A DNA stretch of 7,024 bases, taken from NCBI GenBank assembly GCA_025455635.1, contig JALOMF010000215.1, positions 1 to 7,024 on the forward strand. Direction: 5' to 3'. The position numbers and the translations under genes are program-made. Origin of the DNA: Saprospiraceae bacterium (GTDB lineage: Bacteria; Bacteroidota; Bacteroidia; Chitinophagales; Saprospiraceae). Positions 1 to 6,429 of this stretch are shown one piece after another; position 1 is the first letter of the stretch; each line of letters opens with the position of its first letter. A model generated the notes under the pieces. That model did not search any database. It saw nothing but the letters and a program-made list of their open reading frames with translations, and was not told where the DNA came from.

Positions 1-50
1 CGTCCTCAGCCGCCCGGCAGGCATCCAAAATAAATTCCCACAGTCTTTCT

Positions 51-58
51 TACCTTCG
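51..58 (+). promoter_or_regulatory. Possible -7 promoter element for the M16 protease gene
   Basis: TACCTTCG matches the Bacteroidota -7 consensus TAnnTTTG except for one base (C for the last T), and it lies 34 nt before the ATG at 93. I see no convincing TTG-type -33 element about 19 nt further upstream, so the call is weak. The rest of 1-92 shows no gene. The DNA just before the ATG is T-rich and has no Shine-Dalgarno sequence, as is usual in this phylum. Confidence 0.35.
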
Positions 59-92
59 CAAACCAGTTCTAATCACTCAACCATTTTTTTCT

Positions 93-3000
93 ATGAAAAA
101 ACTAAATCTCTCCGCATTAATTTATTCAATTCTGCTGGTGCTGCCGTTTTCGGCTATTGCGCAAGCACCAAAAAAAACAGACAAAACAATGAAGACGGCT
201 GAAAAAGTACCTGTCCCATCATCGGAACCAAAGCACCAGAGCAAGAAGACCCCCACTCCGGGTGTCTCCGCCCCAAGCCCGGCTAATTTCGACTACGAAT
301 CGGTGCCTGGCGACCCGCTTGGCGTCAAGATTTACACCCTCAAAAACGGCATGAAGCTCTACATGAGCATCAACGACGCCGAGCCTCGCATCCAGACCAA
401 CGTGCCCGTGCGGGCCGGCTCCAAGCACGACCCCGCCGAGACTACGGGCTTGGCGCACTACCTGGAGCACATGATGTTCAAAGGTACGAGCAAGGTCGGG
501 GCGCTTAACTGGCCGGAGGAGCAGCAGCTTTTGCAAAAAATCTCCGACCTCTACGAGCAGCACCGCCGGGAGACCGACCCGGAGAAGCGCAAGGCGATTT
601 ATGCCCAAATTGACGAGACCTCCAACGCCGCCGCCAAGCTCGTGGCCGCCAACGAGTACGACAAGATGGTCAGCTCGCTGGGCGCCCGTGGCACCAACGC
701 CTACACTTGGGTGGAGCAGACGGTCTATGTGAACGACATCCCCACCAACGAGCTGGAGCGCTGGATGCAGCTGGAAAGTGAGCGCTTCAAGGAACTCGTG
801 CTGCGCCTGTTCCACACAGAGCTGGAGGCCGTGTACGAAGAGTTCAACATCAACCAGGACCGGGATTTCCGCAAGGTGAGCGCCGCCATCAACGAGACGC
901 TGTTCCCCAGCCATCCCTACGGCACACAGACGACCATCGGCAAGGGCGAGCACCTGAAGAACCCTTCGCACGTGAAAATCCACGAGTATTTCAAGACCTA
1001 CTACAAGCCGAACAACATGGCCATCGTGCTGGCGGGCGACTTCGACCCGCAGCAGGCGATTGCGTATGCCGAGAAATACTTCGGCAGCTACCAGCCAGCG
1101 CCCATCCCGCCGTTCAAGTACCAGCCGCAGCCGGAACTAAAGGGAGTCGTGCGCAAGGAAGTGCTGGGCCAAGAGGCCGCCTACGTGCAGCTCGCTTGGA
1201 AGGGCGGCGGCGCCAACACTGCCGACAACGACTATTTGACCATGATTTACCGCCTGCTGTACAATGGCCGGGCGGGTCTGATTGACCTCGATTTGCTCCA
1301 AAAACAACAGGTGCTGGAGGCCCGTGCCTCGCTGACGCCGATGGAGGATTACTCGACTTTCCAGCTTTATGGTAAACCTCGTGAGGGCCAGACCTTGGAG
1401 GAAGTGGAGAAATTGCTGCTGGCAGAACTGGAGAAAATCAAGAAGGGCCAGTTCGACGAGTGGCTCATCAAGGCTTGCATCAAAGACCTGAAACTGAGCG
1501 AGATACGTGCCAACGAGAGCAACAGCGCCCGTGCCGGGCAAATGACCAACGCCTTCATTTTGGGCACCAAATGGGAGGACTACGTGGCCCGCTTCGACCG
1601 CTTGGAGAAGCTCACGAAGGCAGATATTGTGCGCTTCGCAAACAAGCATTTCCAGGAAAACTACGTGGTGGTGTACAAGCGCAACGGTGTTGACCCCAAC
1701 GTTCCGAAGGTGGAAAAACCCGCCATCACGGCTGTGGCCGTGAACCGGGAGAAGTCTTCCAGTTTCACCGAAAAATTCTTGGCGCAGGAGTCGCCCCGCC
1801 TGGAGCCTGTTTTCCTTGATTTCAAAAAAGACATCCAGACCAAGAAACTGGCCAGCGGCGTGGAATTGGACTATATCAAAAACAAGAACAACCCCACGTT
1901 CATGCTCGACTACATCGTGGAAATGGGCAAAAGCAGCGACCAGGAACTGGCCATGGCCATCAGCTACCTGCCTTACCTTGGCACTGACAAGTACTCAGCC
2001 GACCAGCTCAAGCAGGAGTTCTTCAAGCTTGGCCTCGATTTTTCGGTAAATGTGAGCGATGAGCGGGCTTACGTAACCCTCAGCGGCCTCGATGAGAGCT
2101 TGGAGGAGGGCATCAAGCTGTTTGAGCACGTGCTGGCCAACGTGAAAGGAGACCAGAAGGCACTCGATGGCCTCGTGGCCGATGAGTTGCTGCGCCGGGA
2201 AAACGACAAGAAAAACAAGACGACCATCCTGCGGGGCGCCATGGCCAGCTATGCCCGCTACGGCAAGGAGTCGCCGTTCACCAACAACCTGACACCTGCC
2301 GAACTGAAGGCCCTCAAGCCAGAGTCGCTGGTCGCCAAAATCAAGGGCCTGACCAGCTACGACCACCGGGTGTTCTACTACGGCTCGATGGGGCTGAACG
2401 AAGCCGCCACGCTCGTGGACAAGTACCACAAGGCAGGCAAGTTGAACCCAGTCGTTCCTGCCAAGAAATTCGAGGAACTGGCCACCAACGAGAACGAGGT
2501 CATCTTCGTGGACTTCCCAATGGTGCAGGCCGAAATCATGCTCGTGAGCAAGGGCACCGAAAGGTTCAACTTGGAAGAGTACGTAATGTCTGAGCTGTAC
2601 AACACTTACTTTGGTGCTGGGCTTTCGAGCATCGTGTTCCAGGAAATCAGGGAGTCGAGGGCGCTGGCCTACTCCGCCAACGTGGGCTACTCCTCCCCGA
2701 TGAAGGAGCAGGAGGCACACTACCTACGTGCCTACGTGGGCACGCAGGCCGACAAGATGCCGGACGCCATCAAGGCCATGCAGGAAATCATCGAGGAGAT
2801 GCCCGTGTCCGAAAAGCAGATTGCGCAAGCCGTCGAGAGCATCGAAAAGAAAATCGAGACGAGCCGCATCACCAAGGACAATATTTATTGGACCTACCTC
2901 AACGCCAAGCAGCGGGGATTTGACCATGACCTGCGCAAAGACGTGTACGATAAGATGAAAATCACCACACCCGCCGACCTCAAGGCGTTCCAGGAAAAGC

Positions 3001-3140
3001 ACGTGAAGGGCCGCAAGTACACCTACCTCGTGCTGGGCAGCAAGGACAAGGTGGACATGGAGTTCTTGAGGAATATCGGCAAAGTGACGGAACTGAGCCT
3101 GGACGAGGTGTTTGGGGAGGAGAAAGGGAGCAAGCCCTAG
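93..3140 (+). CDS. Secreted M16 (pitrilysin/insulinase) family zinc metalloprotease, two-half architecture
   Basis: This 1015-residue protein is probably a periplasmic or envelope peptidase that degrades peptides or small proteins; the substrate is unknown. Residues 1-23 form a Sec signal peptide (KK, hydrophobic core, AIA before Q24), which supports the ATG at 93. A Lys/Pro/Ser/Thr-rich linker follows (about 24-65). The first half holds the inverted zinc motif HxxEH as HYLEH at 122-126: H122 and H126 bind zinc and E125 is the catalytic base. The pattern ELEAVYEE at 243-250 matches E-x-x-A-V-x-x-E of pitrilysin, making E250 the likely third ligand. A charged helical insertion (about 138-190) separates HYLEH from the conserved TNAYT (201-205). 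The second half lacks HxxEH (ISYLPYLGT at 623-631 lies near the equivalent place). It keeps the FQEIRESRALAYS segment (849-861) with the R856/Y860 pair typical of M16 C-terminal halves. Length and four-subdomain layout fit a fused M16 enzyme. It ends in TAG, followed by a terminator. Confidence 0.95.
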   Translation: MKKLNLSALIYSILLVLPFSAIAQAPKKTDKTMKTAEKVPVPSSEPKHQSKKTPTPGVSAPSPANFDYESVPGDPLGVKIYTLKNGMKLYMSINDAEPRIQTNVPVRAGSKHDPAETTGLAHYLEHMMFKGTSKVGALNWPEEQQLLQKISDLYEQHRRETDPEKRKAIYAQIDETSNAAAKLVAANEYDKMVSSLGARGTNAYTWVEQTVYVNDIPTNELERWMQLESERFKELVLRLFHTELEAVYEEFNINQDRDFRKVSAAINETLFPSHPYGTQTTIGKGEHLKNPSHVKIHEYFKTYYKPNNMAIVLAGDFDPQQAIAYAEKYFGSYQPAPIPPFKYQPQPELKGVVRKEVLGQEAAYVQLAWKGGGANTADNDYLTMIYRLLYNGRAGLIDLDLLQKQQVLEARASLTPMEDYSTFQLYGKPREGQTLEEVEKLLLAELEKIKKGQFDEWLIKACIKDLKLSEIRANESNSARAGQMTNAFILGTKWEDYVARFDRLEKLTKADIVRFANKHFQENYVVVYKRNGVDPNVPKVEKPAITAVAVNREKSSSFTEKFLAQESPRLEPVFLDFKKDIQTKKLASGVELDYIKNKNNPTFMLDYIVEMGKSSDQELAMAISYLPYLGTDKYSADQLKQEFFKLGLDFSVNVSDERAYVTLSGLDESLEEGIKLFEHVLANVKGDQKALDGLVADELLRRENDKKNKTTILRGAMASYARYGKESPFTNNLTPAELKALKPESLVAKIKGLTSYDHRVFYYGSMGLNEAATLVDKYHKAGKLNPVVPAKKFEELATNENEVIFVDFPMVQAEIMLVSKGTERFNLEEYVMSELYNTYFGAGLSSIVFQEIRESRALAYSANVGYSSPMKEQEAHYLRAYVGTQADKMPDAIKAMQEIIEEMPVSEKQIAQAVESIEKKIETSRITKDNIYWTYLNAKQRGFDHDLRKDVYDKMKITTPADLKAFQEKHVKGRKYTYLVLGSKDKVDMEFLRNIGKVTELSLDEVFGEEKGSKP

Positions 3141-3170
3141 GATTCTGTTCGCCAAATTACGGGTATAAAT

Positions 3171-3219
3171 AAAACAAACGATGCCGCTTCCCAACCCTGG
3201 GGGCGGCATTGTTCGTTTT
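3171..3219 (+). terminator. Rho-independent terminator after the M16 gene
   Basis: A 17-nt arm at 3171-3187 pairs with 3203-3219, with one G-T wobble and one A-C mismatch. The core is GATGCCGC against GCGGCATT. Inside the loop, CCC and GGG can extend the stem. The A-rich left flank and T-rich right flank give a U-tract on either strand. It starts 31 nt after the protease stop and should separate the protease gene from rel. Confidence 0.72.
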
Positions 3220-3252
3220 GCCCATCCCCTATTTTTTTTCTGTAAAAAAACC

Positions 3253-3260
3253 TAACTTTG
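3253..3260 (+). promoter_or_regulatory. Promoter (-7 element) of the rel gene
   Basis: TAACTTTG is an exact match to the Bacteroidota -7 consensus TAnnTTTG. About 19 nt upstream, where the -33 TTTG should be, lies a T8 tract (3232-3239) followed by an A7 tract (3244-3250); this is AT-rich but not an exact -33 match. Transcription would start a few bases after 3260. A 7-bp inverted repeat, TTTGCCC/GGGCGAA (3257-3263 and 3269-3275), straddles the end of the element and the expected start site and could be an operator. The TTG at 3258-3260 is part of the element, so it cannot be the translation start. Confidence 0.5.
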
Positions 3261-3398
3261 CCCGTAAAGGGCGAAATAAAATTGCAAATTCACGCCCATT
3301 GCGAAGCAGCGAACAAAATCTTATGTGGAGGGCATCGCAAAAAAAGCATTGTCCTTCGCCCCAAATCCACCATTTTCACCAATCGCCATCGTCGTCTT
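3261..3398 (+). other. Probable 5' leader of rel
   Basis: If the TAACTTTG promoter is used, about 130-135 nt lie between the transcript start and the ATG at 3399. The stretch is in frame with rel and has no stop, but its translation is not like any Rel N-terminus and contains no ATG in that frame. GGGCGAA near the 5' end (3269-3275) is perfectly complementary to TTCGCCC at 3355-3361, and its first five bases also to CGCCC at 3293-3297. Alternative folds are therefore possible. I do not recognise a known riboswitch here. Confidence 0.4.
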
Positions 3399-5615
3399 AT
3401 GCCACCACCACTCGTCGCAGAACTCAGTCAAGAAGACCACGCCGTCATCCACAGTGCTTACAGGCGGCTGCTGCGCACTTTGGACGGCAAAATGGAGCAG
3501 GAAGACCACGACCAAGTCCGCCACGCCTTTGAGCTGGCCGCCGAGGCGCACTCGCTCCAGCGCCGCAAGTCGGGCGAGCCGTACATCACGCACCCCATCG
3601 AGGTGGCCATCATCTGCATCGAGGAAATCGGGCTAGGCCCCACCGCCGCCGTCTGCGCCCTGCTGCACGATGTGGTAGAGGACACGGACTACACCATCGA
3701 GCAAATCAAGACGGAATTCGGCGACAAAGTGGCGCTCATCGTGGACGGCCTCACCAAACTCGACGGCACGGCCACCAGTGAAAGCCCACAGGCCGAGAAT
3801 TTCCGCAAGGTCATCAGCACCCTCGTGATTGATGTGCGGGTGGTCTTGATAAAAATGGCCGACCGGATGCACAATATGCGCACCCTCGGCTCCATGCCCC
3901 GCCACAAGCAGCTCAAAATAGCGGCAGAAACCAGTTATATCTACGCACCGCTGGCCCACCGCCTCGGCCTCTACAATATCCGCTCGGAGTTTCAGGACCT
4001 CTGCCTGAAAATCATGGAGCCGGAGACCTACGACGAAATCAACCAAAAATTGAACGCCAGCGAGGACGAGCGGGCGGAGTACATCGAGAAATTCCTCGCT
4101 CCGCTGCAAGAGGAACTCGCTGATGCGGGGCTGAAATACCGCTGTTTTGGGCGGGCAAAATCGGTCTCGTCCATCTACAACAAGATAAAAAGCAAGGACA
4201 CCCCCTTCGAGCAGGTCTATGACATCTTCGCCGTGCGCATCGTGCTGGACGTGGAGCGCCGCCGGGAAAAAACCCTCTGCTGGACGGCCTATTCCATCGT
4301 CACCGACATTTACAAGCCCATCCCGGAGCGCCTAAAGGACTGGGTGACAGTGCCCAAGTCGAACGGCTACGAGTCGCTGCACACCACGGTCATCGGCCCC
4401 GAAGGGCGGTTCGTGGAGGTGCAAATCCGCTCCGAGCGCATGGACGAAATCGCCGAGCGGGGCTTCGCTGCGCACTGGAAATACAAGGGCATCAACAACC
4501 AGCCCGACGTCTATGAAAAATGGCTCGACCAAGTGCGTGACCTCATGGAGAACCCCAACTCCGACGCCTTGGAGTTCGTCAGCGATTTTAAAAACAACCT
4601 GTATTCCGAAGAGATTTTCGCCGTAACGCCCCGTGGCGACATGATCAACCTACCGAAAGGTGCCACGGCACTCGACTTCGCCTTCCACATCCACACCGAC
4701 ATCGGCTACCGCTGCCGGGCCGTGAAGGTGAACAACCGCATCGTGCCGATGGGCTACAAGCTCAACATGGGCGACAAGGTGGAAGTCATCACCGACAAGA
4801 ACCAAAAGCCCAACGAAAGCTGGCTGAAAATCGTGGTGACGGGCAAGGCCCGCTCCAAAATCCGCAACGCCATGAAGGAGGAGCGCCGCAAAACGGGCGA
4901 GCTGGGCAAGGAGGCGTTGCAGCGCAAGTTCAACAACATGAAGGTAAACTACGACCAGGGCGTGGAGACCTTGGTCAAGTTTTTCAACCTCAACTCGCAT
5001 ATTGACCTCTATTTTGCCATTGCGACCGAGGAGATTGACCTGATTGATACCTTTAAAAATTTTGAGGTAAAAGACCAAAAACTGGTCGAAATCGTGAAGG
5101 AGGCCCCCATTGCGGAGCCAGATAAAAAGCAGGAGCAGCCCAGGGGCAAAATCACGGCAGCCACCAAAATACTGGTGAACGGCGAACCCGCCGAGCTGTA
5201 CCACTACAAGCTCGCCAACTGCTGCAACCCCGTGCAGGGCGACGATATTTTCGCCTTCCTGACGGCGAAGGAGGGCATGAAAATCCACCGAACCAACTGC
5301 TCGAACGCCACCAACCTGCTGGCCAGGTACGGCTACCGGGTGATGAAGGCCGAGTGGGTGGCCAATATGGACACGACCTTCGTGGTGGACCTCAAAATCA
5401 CGGGCGTGGACGAGGGCATCGGCGTCATCGAGCGGCTCACGAAGGAAATCGGTGGCCTCGGCGTCAATATCCGCTCCTTCCACATCGAGGGCGGCGACCA
5501 AGGCTATTACGAAGGGAAAATCAGCTTGCTCGTGCTCAACCGGGAGCAGCTTAACGTAGTGATGCGCACCTTGAAAAAACTGGATTTTGTGGAGACGGTG
5601 ACGAGGATTGATTAG
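3399..5615 (+). CDS. rel: Bifunctional (p)ppGpp synthetase/hydrolase, RelA/SpoT (Rel) family
   Basis: This cytoplasmic enzyme makes (p)ppGpp from ATP and GTP/GDP and hydrolyses it, controlling the stringent response. From the ATG at 3399 it has 738 residues, the usual length for the family. The HD hydrolase domain appears intact: R56, H65 (ITHP), H90-D91 (LLHDVVEDT), E94-D95, and D155/N159 in ADRMHNMRTL. The synthetase domain is also intact: GRAKSVSSIYNKIK (251-264), YDIFAVRI with D275, SNGYESLHTT with Y324, and E340 in VEVQIR. A TGS domain follows (about 404-465, including FHIHTDIGYRC), then a helical region. Next comes a CC-type zinc-finger domain (C608, C609, H630, C634) and a C-terminal ACT domain (about 655-738). 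Both catalytic domains therefore look active, as expected for a single Rel rather than a degenerate RelA. An upstream TTG (3258) would add 47 unrelated residues and overlaps the promoter, so I reject it. The stop is TAG followed at once by a second in-frame TAG. The gene appears to be a single unit between terminators. Confidence 0.96.
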   Translation: MPPPLVAELSQEDHAVIHSAYRRLLRTLDGKMEQEDHDQVRHAFELAAEAHSLQRRKSGEPYITHPIEVAIICIEEIGLGPTAAVCALLHDVVEDTDYTIEQIKTEFGDKVALIVDGLTKLDGTATSESPQAENFRKVISTLVIDVRVVLIKMADRMHNMRTLGSMPRHKQLKIAAETSYIYAPLAHRLGLYNIRSEFQDLCLKIMEPETYDEINQKLNASEDERAEYIEKFLAPLQEELADAGLKYRCFGRAKSVSSIYNKIKSKDTPFEQVYDIFAVRIVLDVERRREKTLCWTAYSIVTDIYKPIPERLKDWVTVPKSNGYESLHTTVIGPEGRFVEVQIRSERMDEIAERGFAAHWKYKGINNQPDVYEKWLDQVRDLMENPNSDALEFVSDFKNNLYSEEIFAVTPRGDMINLPKGATALDFAFHIHTDIGYRCRAVKVNNRIVPMGYKLNMGDKVEVITDKNQKPNESWLKIVVTGKARSKIRNAMKEERRKTGELGKEALQRKFNNMKVNYDQGVETLVKFFNLNSHIDLYFAIATEEIDLIDTFKNFEVKDQKLVEIVKEAPIAEPDKKQEQPRGKITAATKILVNGEPAELYHYKLANCCNPVQGDDIFAFLTAKEGMKIHRTNCSNATNLLARYGYRVMKAEWVANMDTTFVVDLKITGVDEGIGVIERLTKEIGGLGVNIRSFHIEGGDQGYYEGKISLLVLNREQLNVVMRTLKKLDFVETVTRID

Positions 5616-5655
5616 TAGTCTTCAGTTCGACAGTCCGCAGTCGGCAGCCAGTGCC
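5616..5655 (+). repeat. Degenerate heptamer tandem array (YAGTCNN-like)
   Basis: Directly after the rel stop the DNA reads as successive units TAGTCTT, CAGTTCGA, CAGTCCG, CAGTCGG, then a broken CAGC and CAGTGCC. Most units are 7 nt and begin YAGT. The array touches the stop codon of rel and overlaps the hairpin used in the terminator region. I see no coding potential. It may be a copy of a dispersed short repeat, but that cannot be judged from one window. Confidence 0.5.
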
Positions 5656-5711
5656 GAGCGTGGCGGCGGCGGTGCTTTTTTAAAAAGCGGGTCGTATTTT
5701 TTTTAAAAAAA
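5641..5711. terminator. Likely bidirectional terminator region between convergent genes
   Basis: For rightward transcripts there is a hairpin TCGGCA-gccag-TGCCGA (5641-5657), then a GC-rich stretch and T6 (5676-5681). T6 is itself part of the palindrome GCTTTTTTAAAAAGC (5674-5688). A second tract, T8 followed by A7 (5697-5711), gives U-runs on both strands. For leftward transcripts a weak 4-bp stem (CTAC 5713-5716, GTAG 5723-5726) precedes the U-run. Neither hairpin is a textbook terminator. The convergent position and the U-tracts are the main support. Confidence 0.5.
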
Positions 5712-5730
5712 GCTACCTAGTCGTAGTTCG

Positions 5731-6315
5731 CTAATCACCCGATTTCCCACTCCCTTTTTTGAAGCTTACTGCCATTTCACGGCTATCAATTGCCGTGTTG
5801 GCGGGGTCGTCGAAGAGAAAAAACACAAACACGGTGCCTTGGCCTTCTTTGCTGAGGGCAATCATTTTGCAGATTGGCGAGCTGTCGAAGGCGGGTTTTG
5901 GGGTGAAAACATAGGTCATGCCCCAGTCGGCGTTGAAGTCCCGCCGCAGCGACTCGCTGTCGGGGCGCAGGGCGGTGATGATGGCTTCGTCGGCGTTGGT
6001 GGCGAGGTTGGTAATCGTGAGGAAAGTGGCCACGTTTGGGGCCGTGGAGAGGTAGTTGCGCTCATCCCAAGGCAGCACGTAGTAGCGGATTTGCAGGTCT
6101 TCGCTGTTGGAGCTGATGGCGTGGTGGCAGTTCAGGTACTGGTTTTCCAGCGGCTCGAAGCTGCGGTAGCCAGCGTCCAGTGGCTCGAAAACCTCCACGC
6201 CTGCCCGCCGAAGTAGGTCGTCGAACTGGTCGGTATGCTCGATTTTTTGCCCGAAGGCGTATTGCGCAAGCAAAAGGATAACCGCTAAGGCGGAATTTTT
6301 GAGCATCTTATTCAT
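5731..6315 (-). CDS. Small exported protein of unknown function
   Basis: I do not recognise the family of this 194-residue protein. Residues 1-22 look like a Sec signal peptide (N-terminal Lys, core LAVILLLAQYAFG, then QK), with no lipobox cysteine, so the mature form of about 170 residues is probably soluble in the periplasm or outside the cell. The mature part has two cysteines, C63 and C149, which could form a disulfide. A short duplication occurs at 43-62: FEPLDAGYRS then FEPLENQYLN. The rest alternates hydrophobic and polar segments (for example ATFLTITNL, TVFVFFLF), suggesting a beta-rich globular fold. The C-terminus is basic and Gly/Ser-rich. It starts at the ATG at 6313-6315, although M4 (6306) is possible. 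It converges on rel and diverges from the secreted nuclease gene, with a good promoter upstream. The signal peptide, promoter and terminator context argue that it is a real gene and not a shadow. Confidence 0.82.
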   Translation of the reverse strand: MNKMLKNSALAVILLLAQYAFGQKIEHTDQFDDLLRRAGVEVFEPLDAGYRSFEPLENQYLNCHHAISSNSEDLQIRYYVLPWDERNYLSTAPNVATFLTITNLATNADEAIITALRPDSESLRRDFNADWGMTYVFTPKPAFDSSPICKMIALSKEGQGTVFVFFLFDDPANTAIDSREMAVSFKKGSGKSGD

Positions 6316-6334
6316 GCAGTTAAATTATGGTTGC

Positions 6335-6364
6335 CAAATATAGCTCAGTTGGAGATAAGCCAAG
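6335..6364 (-). promoter_or_regulatory. Promoter of the unknown exported protein gene
   Basis: On the minus strand TATATTTG (6342-6335) matches the -7 consensus TAnnTTTG exactly. CTTG (6364-6361) lies 18 nt upstream, matching the -33 TTG core at normal spacing. Transcription would begin around 6328-6332, leaving a leader of roughly 15 nt before the ATG at 6315. This is the best-formed promoter in the window. Confidence 0.65.
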
Positions 6365-6404
6365 CAGCTAGTCCTCGAAAAGGCTATTACCCGCCCAAAA
6401 TCAC

Positions 6405-6412
6405 TACATTTA
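6405..6412 (+). promoter_or_regulatory. Possible -7 element for the endonuclease I gene
   Basis: TACATTTA differs from TAnnTTTG only at the last base and lies 17 nt before the ATG at 6430. No clear -33 TTG is seen at normal spacing. If real, the gene would have a very short leader. The sequence between it and the ATG is A-rich (CCCCAAAATAAGC) without a Shine-Dalgarno sequence. Confidence 0.28.
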
Positions 6413-6429
6413 CCCCAAAATAAGCATTG

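Noticed and set aside
219..983. Antisense open frame of 254 codons opposite the M16 gene
   Set aside because: It lies opposite conserved protease sequence, its translation is rich in Val, Leu, Gly and His with no recognisable domain, and such frames arise from GC-rich third codon positions.
1995..2720. Antisense open frame of 241 codons opposite the M16 second half
   Set aside because: Same reasons: it is fully opposite a well-supported coding region, and its composition is that of a shadow frame.
3209..3532. Plus-strand open frame of 107 codons running from the terminator into rel
   Set aside because: It starts inside the terminator arm, overlaps the promoter, and becomes Arg/Ser-rich out-of-frame sequence within the rel coding region.
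4650..5501. Antisense open frame of 283 codons opposite rel
   Set aside because: It covers the TGS-to-ACT region of Rel on the other strand. It has no signal peptide, promoter or domain, and its composition is typical of a shadow.
5839..6216. Plus-strand open frame of 125 codons opposite the unknown exported protein
   Set aside because: The minus-strand frame has a signal peptide, an exact -7 element with a -33 core, and flanking termination signals. The plus-strand frame has none of these.
6341..6352. TAGCTCAGTTGG, identical to a common tRNA D-arm segment
   Set aside because: No matching anticodon or T arm (GGTTCGA-type) follows at the right distance, and the D stem does not close properly. 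It also overlaps the minus-strand promoter, so it is most likely chance.
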